DNA from: Bacteroidales bacterium
Lineage (GTDB): Bacteria; Bacteroidota; Bacteroidia; Bacteroidales; FEN-979
Reading direction: 5' to 3'
DNA: 9,657 nucleotides
Assembly (NCBI GenBank): GCA_023231065.1
Contig: JALNWE010000094.1
Span: forward strand, 1 to 9,657
Shown here: in pieces, positions 1-5,928 of the stretch
Layout: each line of letters begins with the position of its first letter
Numbering within the stretch: the first letter of the stretch is position 1
The notes under the pieces: model-generated
Seen by the model: the letters and a program-made list of their open reading frames with translations, nothing else
Database searches by the model: none
Told to the model about the DNA's origin: nothing
Position numbers and translations under genes: made by a program

Positions 1-423
1 GGCCCTAATGGAATGATGCTGTCGTCATATGCTGCCGGTGCCGGCGATTCGCACCCCAATGCAGCCGCAACGGAACTGGTCGCCCCCCAATTTGTCTCGG
101 AGATCTTCGAGGCAGCCATCAATTATGAAACGCTGAGCGCTGTCCCGGAGAAGGAAACTGAGAGCCTCTCTGCACTAAGGGTTTTACCAAATCCTTGTAA
201 AACCAGCGCCGGGATTTTTTTCAGTCTACCAGGCGAGCGGCAGGTCTCTGTCGATTTATATAATATATCAGGACAAAAGATTGGGACCCTCTACCTGGGA
301 AGAATGTCAAAAGGCGACCATCAGGTGGCTGTTCCGGTGCCCTCTCTTCAGTCAGGATCCTATCAGCTTGTTATTGGGACAAACCTCACGCGCAATTCCC
401 TTCCATTGATCATCCTGAAATAG
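1..423 (+). CDS. C-terminal part of a secreted protein with a T9SS type A sorting domain (5' truncated)
   Basis: The reading frame is open from the first base, so the gene begins outside the window; the visible part is 140 codons ending in TAG. Visible residues 12-20 carry GAGDSHPN, followed by an alanine-rich helix. A DSHPN motif of this kind resembles the C-terminal Asp/His block of SGNH-type hydrolases and related Bacteroidota secreted proteins, but without the upstream Ser block this is only a hint. Residues of about 60-140 form a typical type A sorting domain: a PNP turn near 63-65, DLYNISGQKI in the middle, then a Gly/Ser-Tyr strand and a hydrophobic end closing on lysine. In Bacteroidota this tail directs export across the outer membrane by T9SS and is normally removed at the surface. 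The secreted role is well supported; the enzymatic role is not. An internal ATG at position 13 is unlikely to be the true start because the frame continues upstream. Confidence 0.85.
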   Translation, partial: GPNGMMLSSYAAGAGDSHPNAAATELVAPQFVSEIFEAAINYETLSAVPEKETESLSALRVLPNPCKTSAGIFFSLPGERQVSVDLYNISGQKIGTLYLGRMSKGDHQVAVPVPSLQSGSYQLVIGTNLTRNSLPLIILK

Positions 424-429
424 CGGGGA

Positions 430-457
430 GGCAAAAACCCGGAAGGTTTGGTTTGCC
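430..457. terminator. Imperfect hairpin between convergent genes, possible terminator
   Basis: GGCAAA (430-435) pairs with TTTGCC (452-457), and AACC (436-439) pairs with GGTT (445-448) around a CGGAA loop; a 3-nt bulge (449-451) separates the two stem parts. It lies directly after the stop of the upstream gene and before the end of the convergent lipoprotein gene, where a bidirectional terminator is expected. No strong T tract follows on either strand, so termination is only possible. Confidence 0.3.
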
Positions 458-487
458 AGAATCTGACTTTTCGAAGTAAGCCCAAAA

Positions 488-1069
488 TTACTTTTTCGGG
501 AACAATTCGATATATTCCTTGGCCTCCTGAAGGAGCCGTTCGCTGTCAGACTGTCTGATTGATGTTTCTATTTCGGTTGTCTGGTTGATCTCTTTAATAC
601 CGGCATCATTGAAAAAATAATAGGTTTTTCCAACCCGTTTATCCGATTTGCCCTTGTATTGTGCCCCTTCGTCTTCAATGAAAGCCAGGATCAATTTCCC
701 TTTTTGAAAATAAAATTCTTCAGTACGTTTAGAAATTTTATCATAGGGATAAGTCTTTATCCTTACTATTTGCGAAGCTTCCGCGTAAAAATCTATTTTC
801 GACCACTTTTGTTTTATCTGTGCCCTGAGATTTGTTGTTGTGAGCGTTGTCCTTTTTAACGATTTCAAATTACGCTCAATTTTCTCTCTTTCCACATCAA
901 TCACTTTTACCAGGGAATCGGTATTGATTTTTGGGGCCTGAACTGTTTCTGTTTCAACTCCAGCAGTCTGACCGGTACTTTCTTTCTGATCGTTTTTGGC
1001 GTTCTGATTAGGTGAACCACAGGAAAAGAAAAGAAATACCATTCCTAAGAATACTAATCTGCTTTTCAT
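488..1069 (-). CDS. Putative lipoprotein of unknown function
   Basis: 193 aa. The ATG at 1069 was chosen because the protein then begins MKSRLVFLGM followed by a hydrophobic stretch and a cysteine at residue 17 (FFSC), a signal peptidase II-type signal. The frame can be extended to an ATG at 1168, but that codon lies inside the promoter at 1166-1197, so the extension should not be transcribed. After the cysteine comes a low-complexity Asn/Gln/Thr/Glu linker (about 18-48), then a charged, partly helical region (50-95) and a beta-rich part with Tyr/Phe and Lys (about 96-160: FYFQKGKLILAF, GKTYYFFNDAG), ending in a helix. The beta part resembles the open-ended sheets of small Bacteroidota periplasmic proteins, but I recognise no family. 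The position -3 phenylalanine makes the lipobox atypical. It is convergent with the truncated T9SS cargo gene and divergent from the Omp28-like gene. It is probably monocistronic and envelope-located. Confidence 0.8.
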   Translation of the reverse strand: MKSRLVFLGMVFLFFSCGSPNQNAKNDQKESTGQTAGVETETVQAPKINTDSLVKVIDVEREKIERNLKSLKRTTLTTTNLRAQIKQKWSKIDFYAEASQIVRIKTYPYDKISKRTEEFYFQKGKLILAFIEDEGAQYKGKSDKRVGKTYYFFNDAGIKEINQTTEIETSIRQSDSERLLQEAKEYIELFPKK

Positions 1070-1165
1070 AACTATTGTTTTTAAGGTTAGTTGATTGTTT
1101 ATACTTCCAAAATAGTAAGCTGATCTATCTTCTTGCAACAGGATATGAACAAGGAGGTTTAAAAG

Positions 1166-1197
1166 CAAATATAAAGATTATACCGGTGAGATGCAAA
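1166..1197 (-). promoter_or_regulatory. Bacteroidota-type promoter of the lipoprotein gene
   Basis: On the minus strand, TTTG (1197-1194) is followed after exactly 20 nt by TATATTTG (1173-1166). This matches the -33 TTTG / -7 TAnnTTTG consensus of the Bacteroidota primary sigma factor, whose usual spacing is about 19-21 nt. Transcription should begin near 1160, giving a leader of about 90 nt before the ATG at 1069. It is the best-formed promoter in the window. Confidence 0.7.
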
Positions 1198-1254
1198 TCG
1201 CAGGTTCATTTTAAATTGCTGACTTTTAGGAAAGGTCTGTAAACAAATTTTTCA

Positions 1255-1262
1255 TAATTTTG
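1255..1262 (+). promoter_or_regulatory. -7 promoter element of the Omp28-like gene
   Basis: TAATTTTG matches TAnnTTTG and lies 28 bases before the ATG at 1291, giving a short A-rich leader. I see no clear TTTG at the expected -33 distance, so the promoter is weak or needs an activator. It is back to back with the promoter at 1166-1197, so two divergent transcripts start within about 100 bp. Confidence 0.5.
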
Positions 1263-1290
1263 CATTTCCATAAAATAAAAATAAACACAT

Positions 1291-2598
1291 ATGAAAAAAT
1301 TTTTCCTCTTAGGACTTTTATTCTTGACCTTGTCGGTTGCCTGGGCTCAGGATGTACCGCGTAAAATGGTATGTCTGGAAATTGAAACCAGCACATTATG
1401 TACCTACTGCCCCGGAGCTGCTATGGGAGCAGAAGATATGCTTGCTAACGGTAAATACGTTGCAGTAATTGAAAATCATTGTAACGGGCTCGGAACAGAT
1501 CAGTATAGCAATGTCGGCGCCCGTTCACGCGAAACCCTTTATAACGCCCCCGGGTATCCCACTTCCACTTTTGATGGCATTAGCGGGATTGTTGGAGGAA
1601 GCCATTCGCAATCCCTATATACCCAGTTTCTTCCCAAATACAATACCAGGATTGCCGTTAATTCCCCTATTGATCTTTCCATGACCTTCACAAACGACAA
1701 TCTGCATTATAATGTTACTGTTACCGTTACCAAAGTCGGTACCGTAACCGGAAGTAGTATAAAACTTTTCTTCTTTGTTACTGAATCCAATATTTACAAA
1801 AACTGGCAGGGGCAACACTGGCTTCATTTTGTTAATCGCCTGATGGTTCCAGATAAGAACGGAACAGTTGTAGATTTTTCTTCCGGGAACACCCAGACTT
1901 ATAATTTATCCCTGGATCTCGATCCCGCATGGATTGTTAGCAACTGCGAGTTTGTTGCAACAGTACAAAATGTTGATGCGTCACAGGGTACTTTTAGTGC
2001 AGGTGGATATCCTGTAAATAAACGCGAAGAAATACAGACTATTAAAAGTGGCCTTCTCCCGTTAACGATTGATATTACAGCCAATAATGATACCATCAAT
2101 GCCAATGGATCGGTGACTTTTGACAGAGCTATCTCGGGCGGATATGTTAACACTTCTGAATCCTATCAATGGCTTTTCCCGGGTGGGACACCAGGTTCAT
2201 CTACCGACTCTATGCCTACCATTACTTATAACCACGGGGGTTTGTATGATGTGACCCTGATCGTTAACCGCGGAGGCCAGATCGATACACTCGCAATGCC
2301 GGGATTTATTTATGTCACCCCGGGCGTTGGAATCGCTGAAAAAGAGCAGGTCCAGGTTTCTGTTTACCCCAATCCAAACCAGGGAGAGTTTACCCTTACC
2401 GTAAACACACCCAAACCCTTTGTTGGGGACATGATCATTACCAATACCCTTGGTAAAACCGTTTACCAGGAAAATGATGTTACTGTTAATGGTCAACTCC
2501 AGAAAAATTTCAGGCTTTCAAACCTGGGTTCCGGCATTTATTTTATCCGTCTGGAAAACAATACAGCAAAGGGAACTTATAAGTTTGTTATAAAATAA
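1291..2598 (+). CDS. Omp28-like secreted protein with CxxC motif, PKD domain and T9SS type A sorting domain
   Basis: 435 aa, complete. Residues 1-19 are a classic signal peptide (MKKFFLLGLL...AWA) cut before QDVP. Residues of about 25-250 match the Omp28-related family: a thioredoxin-like start with C37-T-Y-C40-P, and a GYPT segment (88-91) fitting the cis-proline loop of the thioredoxin fold, followed by a long beta-rich domain containing the NWQGQHWLHFVNRLM segment typical of the family. A PKD-type Ig-like domain covers about 258-343 (YQWLFPGGTPG, then HGGLYDVTLIV). A T9SS type A sorting domain covers about 353-435 (SVYPNPNQGEFTL, GSGIYFIRL, terminal KFVIK). The protein should pass through the Sec system and then T9SS to the cell surface or medium. 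The CxxC pair suggests a redox or disulfide role, but family members have no firmly established activity that I can assign. The start has an A-rich leader and no Shine-Dalgarno, as usual for the phylum. A terminator follows 28 bp after the stop, so it is a single-gene unit. Confidence 0.9.
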   Translation: MKKFFLLGLLFLTLSVAWAQDVPRKMVCLEIETSTLCTYCPGAAMGAEDMLANGKYVAVIENHCNGLGTDQYSNVGARSRETLYNAPGYPTSTFDGISGIVGGSHSQSLYTQFLPKYNTRIAVNSPIDLSMTFTNDNLHYNVTVTVTKVGTVTGSSIKLFFFVTESNIYKNWQGQHWLHFVNRLMVPDKNGTVVDFSSGNTQTYNLSLDLDPAWIVSNCEFVATVQNVDASQGTFSAGGYPVNKREEIQTIKSGLLPLTIDITANNDTINANGSVTFDRAISGGYVNTSESYQWLFPGGTPGSSTDSMPTITYNHGGLYDVTLIVNRGGQIDTLAMPGFIYVTPGVGIAEKEQVQVSVYPNPNQGEFTLTVNTPKPFVGDMIITNTLGKTVYQENDVTVNGQLQKNFRLSNLGSGIYFIRLENNTAKGTYKFVIK

Positions 2599-2626
2599 GT
2601 TACCCCTGTAAGTGATTAAATTCAAG

Positions 2627-2670
2627 AAGTCCTGCGTCAGGTAAATAATCGCCTGACGCGGGACTTTTTT
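2627..2670 (+). terminator. Strong intrinsic terminator after the Omp28-like gene
   Basis: A 15-bp stem pairs 2627-2641 with 2652-2666 (AAGTCCTGCGTCAGG against CCTGACGCGGGACTT) with one G-U pair and a 10-nt AT-rich loop. The stem runs directly into a T tract ending at 2670. On the opposite strand no T tract follows, so it acts mainly on plus-strand transcription. Confidence 0.9.
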
Positions 2671-2824
2671 GTTTAACGGATTGCTCTTATCCAGAGATGG
2701 TGATTTTTATCATTTCCCGCACGCGAAGCAGGTGTATATCTGAATTCTCACGGGTAAAACTTATCCATTTCTGGAATCCCAGATTATATTTAAAGTTTTC
2801 GTAGGATTTAAAGGTAATTTGTCG

Positions 2825-2832
2825 TATATTTG
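2825..2832 (+). promoter_or_regulatory. -7 promoter element in the gap before the peptidase gene
   Basis: TATATTTG is an exact match to TAnnTTTG. No TTTG is found at the usual -33 distance; the nearest candidate is TTTC at 2797-2800, with a spacer of 24 nt. Transcription would begin near 2839, inside the palindrome at 2834-2849. The next signal downstream is a terminator at 2898-2930, before the peptidase start. Confidence 0.45.
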
Positions 2833-2833
2833 T

Positions 2834-2849
2834 TTCAACGGTCGTTGAA
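2834..2849. promoter_or_regulatory. Palindromic operator-like site overlapping a predicted transcription start
   Basis: TTCAACG-GT-CGTTGAA is a perfect 7-bp inverted repeat with a 2-bp spacer. It begins one base after the -7 box at 2825-2832, exactly where a repressor would block initiation. Its form, with an ACGGTCGT core, resembles TetR-family operators. No TetR gene is present in the window, so the binding partner is unknown. Confidence 0.45.
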
Positions 2850-2930
2850 TGCGTTTTTAGAATTAGATGAGTGTGTTTGGCATACAATAAGGTTTTGAAG
2901 CATCAGGTTGACCGTTCCTGATGCTTTTTT
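2839..2930 (+). ncRNA. Putative short transcript (small RNA or attenuated leader) of about 90 nt
   Basis: The span runs from the predicted start below the -7 box at 2825-2832 to the end of the terminator at 2898-2930. It contains a possible 7-codon reading frame (2867-2890, MSVFGIQ) whose stop lies 7 bases before the terminator stem. The layout fits either a free-standing small RNA or a transcription attenuator for the peptidase gene whose ATG is 36 bases downstream. The 5' end is inferred from promoter geometry only, and nothing here matches an RNA family I recognise. Confidence 0.3.
2898..2930 (+). terminator. Intrinsic terminator or attenuator upstream of the peptidase gene
   Basis: A perfect 10-bp stem pairs AAGCATCAGG (2898-2907) with CCTGATGCTT (2917-2926) around a 9-nt loop, and six T residues close the structure (2925-2930). 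There is no full gene between this and the previous terminator at 2627-2670 on the plus strand, so it must end a short transcript or control read-through into the gene at 2967. Confidence 0.8.
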
Positions 2931-2966
2931 ATAACAGCGATTATCCTTCTGCCTTTTATTTCCTGC

Positions 2967-4355
2967 ATGATATTATATTCCGGTCCCGGGGTACTGGCCG
3001 GGATTTTATTTATTTTTATTACAGCTATCCAACCATCCATATATGCCAATGTAAGTTTGGACTATCTTTTGGAAATCAGGCCGGGCATTATGCATGTTCG
3101 TGTAATTTATGCTCCAGTTATCGCAGATAGCACAACATTTAAGTATGGAAATGAATTTTATGGCGGCATGAAAGACTTGCTAAAAAGCATGATCAACCTT
3201 ACCTCTTCGGTAAAATTCAAAGTTGATTCAGTAAAAAGTACTATTACGTTTTATTATCCCGGCAACACCCCTGTTAAAATAACCTACGATATTATTGATA
3301 CCCATAAACCCGAACAAAGGGTTGTTGGTGAAATGTTCCGTCCCATAATTACCGATAACTATTTCTTTTCACTTTCGCATACCCTCTTTTTGAATCCGGA
3401 AATTGACGAGAAACTTCAGGACAGTATGATGATGTCGGTGACATTAAGCAAAAACCCGGCTTTTCCCATGTACTTCAGTTTTGCGCCGGAACTGAAACCC
3501 GGCGGGACGATAACCCTTAAATTGTCGGAAGGCATGGATGCCCTGGTTACCGGCGCTTCAGATCTCCATATAGAAAAACGTGAGATGGCGGGTATAAAAA
3601 ATTATGTAGTACTTCGCATCAATGAAAAGAACAGGGACAATCTTAACCGTTTTATGAACTATTTCGATTCTTTTCTGCCTGCCATGACGGATTTTTGGGG
3701 CAACTTAAACGGCAGCTATTACTCGTTGGTTGCCTCGCCATTTCTGGATATTGATTACCATGATATCTCAGGAACCTCTTTTAACGGAGGATTCCATGTG
3801 AAATATTCGGGAGATGCTATTTTAGCCAATGACGCAGTTGTATATACCATTTCGCATGAAATCATGCATCGCTATATAGGCTCAGGCTGCGTTTCCATGG
3901 GTGAGGATAACCAATGGTTCGATGAGGGCTTTACAGACTATACTACCTGGTATTTGCTTTCACAAAGTGGCATTATGCCTTCCGGAAAGTTGAAGGAAAC
4001 CGTTAGGGATACTTACGATAAATTGTCTGCCAACCCGGTAAATAATACCCCGAACGAAGAGATCATGAAGCATTTCTGGGAAAATCATGATTATGAAAAG
4101 CTTCCGTACAATCGCGGAGCATTGTTCGCCGCCTTTATTGATAAAAGAATTACAGAACAAAGCAATGGCTCCAAAACGTATCGCGATTTTATGCGCAACC
4201 TGAAAGCAGTAGCTGAACAAAAAAAAGAACCGCTTACAGTAGCTGATTTTATTGCGGTAGCTTCAGGATATATGCCAAAAGAAGAAATCGAAACTTCTGT
4301 CCGGCAATATATTTTGCAGGGAGAAATGATACCGGGACAGAAGATATTCAACTGA
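2967..4355 (+). CDS. Exported M61/M1-like zinc metallopeptidase
   Basis: 462 aa. The gluzincin zinc site is complete: H297-E298-I-M-H301 followed after 18 residues by E320 in WFDEGFTDY. The EGFTDY block and the later YNRGALFAAFIDKRI (381-395) are most like M61 (glycyl aminopeptidase family); M1 is the alternative. An N-terminal beta-rich domain (about 28-215) precedes the catalytic helical part (about 225-450). The C-terminal PDZ domain common in M61 proteins is absent. Residues 1-27 are a hydrophobic leader ending SIYA, so export is likely, although the n-region lacks any Lys or Arg, which is odd. The ATG at 2967 is the first in this frame after an upstream stop. No ribosome binding site is visible, and the ATG comes only 36 bases after a terminator hairpin, so translation or transcription may depend on read-through. 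A role in trimming peptides in the periplasm or at the surface is inferred from the family. Confidence 0.85.
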   Translation: MILYSGPGVLAGILFIFITAIQPSIYANVSLDYLLEIRPGIMHVRVIYAPVIADSTTFKYGNEFYGGMKDLLKSMINLTSSVKFKVDSVKSTITFYYPGNTPVKITYDIIDTHKPEQRVVGEMFRPIITDNYFFSLSHTLFLNPEIDEKLQDSMMMSVTLSKNPAFPMYFSFAPELKPGGTITLKLSEGMDALVTGASDLHIEKREMAGIKNYVVLRINEKNRDNLNRFMNYFDSFLPAMTDFWGNLNGSYYSLVASPFLDIDYHDISGTSFNGGFHVKYSGDAILANDAVVYTISHEIMHRYIGSGCVSMGEDNQWFDEGFTDYTTWYLLSQSGIMPSGKLKETVRDTYDKLSANPVNNTPNEEIMKHFWENHDYEKLPYNRGALFAAFIDKRITEQSNGSKTYRDFMRNLKAVAEQKKEPLTVADFIAVASGYMPKEEIETSVRQYILQGEMIPGQKIFN

Positions 4356-4385
4356 ACCGGGCCCCCTTCTGAAATAAATCAAATG

Positions 4386-4399
4386 CCGATGTACATCGG
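4386..4399. repeat. Perfect 14-bp palindrome in the convergent gap
   Basis: CCGATGTACATCGG is its own reverse complement with no spacer. It lies 31 bases after the stop of the peptidase gene. Having no loop and no T tract, it is not a usual terminator; it may be a protein-binding site. The remainder of the gap (4400-4579) holds a -7-like TATGTTTG (4512-4519), an 8-bp tandem repeat TTTGCATC (4516-4531) and no convincing gene. Confidence 0.4.
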
Positions 4400-4579
4400 A
4401 AATGCTGAATTCTTTTACCTGAGCTGTTGTTCAAAAAACCTTGATCCTACTCCGAAAACTACTTTTCACTGCCAAGTCGCTAATACATAAAACTTAAATA
4501 ATTGGATATGATATGTTTGCATCTTTGCATCTTCTATGTTGAAAAATGAAAGATATGACTTTTCGGGGCCGTCTCAAAA

Positions 4580-5830
4580 TTAAATATCCCAGGCCATCAG
4601 CGCTTTGCCATGCCTGAGGTATAACACTCCATGATCGATCACCGGATGGGAGAAATGTTCTTTTGTGCCCTGCGTTACCTTGAACCTGCTTATCATCTTT
4701 ATGCCTGAAGCGCCAGGTCGGACCAGGTTCATCTCGCCGCGTTGGTTGTAATAGTAAAGCATTTTTCCGTCAGAAATCATGGCGCCAATGCCGCATTTCA
4801 ATGTATCGGTTACCTGACCTGTAACGGCATCCAGACTATATATTGCTTTTTTTATGTCAGCGCCGGTGTAGATCAAGTCCCCTTGTTTGATAAAGCCACC
4901 CATATAGTTATCGATCACCGGGTTGCGCCAAACCTGTTTGATACTGGTCCCGTCGGCAGAGAGGGCAAGCCTGACCGCACCATTCCCATCGCCTGCAATA
5001 TAAAATATCGTTCCGTCTTCATACCAAACGGTATTGCTGTGAGTATCGCCGTTACCAGGCGCATGCTTCTCAACCGGTAGATTTACCTGTGGATGGGCCC
5101 AGAGGAGTTTGCCGTCGTACGCGTCAATGCCCATGAGTGAATAGGCAGAGAAGGTTATCAGGATCGAACGCGCAGGCAGATGGATGATAAGTGGGGAGTT
5201 GTAACCCGGACGTTCACCGTCGCCCTTGCACACCCAGACAATTTTTCCCGTAAAGCGGTCGAGGGCGACTACATTTGTGTCTTTTCCTCCTGGCGTGAAA
5301 AATACGAGGTTCCCGTCAACCGCGGGAGATTCGGAATGGCCATACAACGGAAGGACATTATGAAAGCCGGTTTTCCCCTCCACATGCCATTTCTCAGCGA
5401 AAGTTTCACGATCGAGACATACCAGGTCACCCAGTCCCGTACTGAGATAGATCGCCTCCCTGGTGATGGTCGGGGTATTGCGGCATCCCACGTAGTTGAT
5501 CATCCACTCTTTGCCATAAGGCGCTTTTTTCAATAATTTCCCATCGGTCGTAAAAACAAAAAGGCAGGCTGTGGAATCGATAGCGCCGCAGATATAAAGT
5601 TTCCCGTCGAGAATAACCGGAGAACCATATCCATCGCCCACCGTGTCGTTTGACCATAAGAGTTTGGGGCCTGACTCGGGCCAGGCGGCCAGTGCAGAAG
5701 CCTCTTGATAGATTCCCCTGTGGTCTGCCCCCCGCCACTGGGCAAGGGCCTGTGAAAATACGATGGTTGGCAGTAAGATGATCAACCCCGGTAATACCAG
5801 GGACCGGAGAAGGTGAAGTAAGTGTTTCAA
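4580..5830 (-). CDS. Exported PQQ-type beta-propeller repeat protein (TTG start)
   Basis: 416 aa, complete. Residues 1-26 form a signal peptide (positively charged start, then LVLPGLIILLPTIVFS). The mature part begins QWRGADHRGIY, the opening typical of secreted PQQ-like/quinoprotein-type beta-propellers. Blade repeats follow: GSPVILDGKLYI (69-80), NTPTITREAIYLSTG (118-132), SPAVDGNLVFFT (168-179), FTGKIVWVCKG (193-203), YDGKLLWAHP (238-247), FIKQGDLIYTGAD (313-325), AVTGQVTDTL (335-344) and HPVIDHGVLYLR (395-406). The alternation of DGKLLW-type tryptophan strands with GD/DG turns is the PQQ repeat pattern. The usual quinoprotein catalytic residues and a c-type haem motif are not visible, so it is probably a structural, binding or BamB-like propeller rather than a dehydrogenase. 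The start codon is TTG (5828-5830): no ATG or GTG lies between it and the in-frame stop upstream, and it gives a full signal peptide. It is convergent with the peptidase gene and divergent from the TPR regulator. Confidence 0.85.
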   Translation of the reverse strand: MKHLLHLLRSLVLPGLIILLPTIVFSQALAQWRGADHRGIYQEASALAAWPESGPKLLWSNDTVGDGYGSPVILDGKLYICGAIDSTACLFVFTTDGKLLKKAPYGKEWMINYVGCRNTPTITREAIYLSTGLGDLVCLDRETFAEKWHVEGKTGFHNVLPLYGHSESPAVDGNLVFFTPGGKDTNVVALDRFTGKIVWVCKGDGERPGYNSPLIIHLPARSILITFSAYSLMGIDAYDGKLLWAHPQVNLPVEKHAPGNGDTHSNTVWYEDGTIFYIAGDGNGAVRLALSADGTSIKQVWRNPVIDNYMGGFIKQGDLIYTGADIKKAIYSLDAVTGQVTDTLKCGIGAMISDGKMLYYYNQRGEMNLVRPGASGIKMISRFKVTQGTKEHFSHPVIDHGVLYLRHGKALMAWDI

Positions 5831-5879
5831 AGTATCGTTTTTTGGGGCAATAAAGATACTGGGTTTTTGAGGTTTAAAC

Positions 5880-5887
5880 TATTTTTG
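5880..5887 (+). promoter_or_regulatory. -7 promoter element of the TPR-LuxR regulator
   Basis: TATTTTTG matches TAnnTTTG and lies 41 bases before the ATG at 5929. The nearest TTTG (5866-5869) is only 10 nt upstream, too close for a -33 element, so only the -7 part is supported. Downstream, AACATA (5901-5906) and TATGTT (5912-5917) form a 6-bp inverted repeat in the leader that could be an operator. Confidence 0.4.
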
Positions 5888-5928
5888 CAAAAAAAGCGTT
5901 AACATAACCTGTATGTTTTCGCGGTAAC

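Noticed and set aside
659..859. Plus-strand frame of 66 codons inside the lipoprotein gene
   Set aside because: It is antisense to a gene with a good promoter and lipoprotein signal, and its Phe/Cys/Arg-rich translation looks like a shadow.
1069..1168. 33-residue N-terminal extension of the lipoprotein gene
   Set aside because: The upstream ATG falls inside the promoter at 1166-1197, and the extension would bury the lipoprotein signal.
2687..2887. Minus-strand reading frame of 66 codons in the gap before the peptidase gene
   Set aside because: It has no recognisable domain, its start region covers the plus-strand -7 box and palindrome, and no promoter or terminator fits it on the minus strand. 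It is probably chance.
4516..4531. Tandem TTTGCATC repeat considered as a CRISPR or iteron start
   Set aside because: Only two 8-bp copies occur, with no spacers, no further copies and no neighbouring cas or replication gene.
5180..5536. Plus-strand frame of 118 codons inside the propeller gene
   Set aside because: It is antisense to a gene with clear PQQ-type repeats; its length is explained by the high G+C content of that gene, which makes stops rare.
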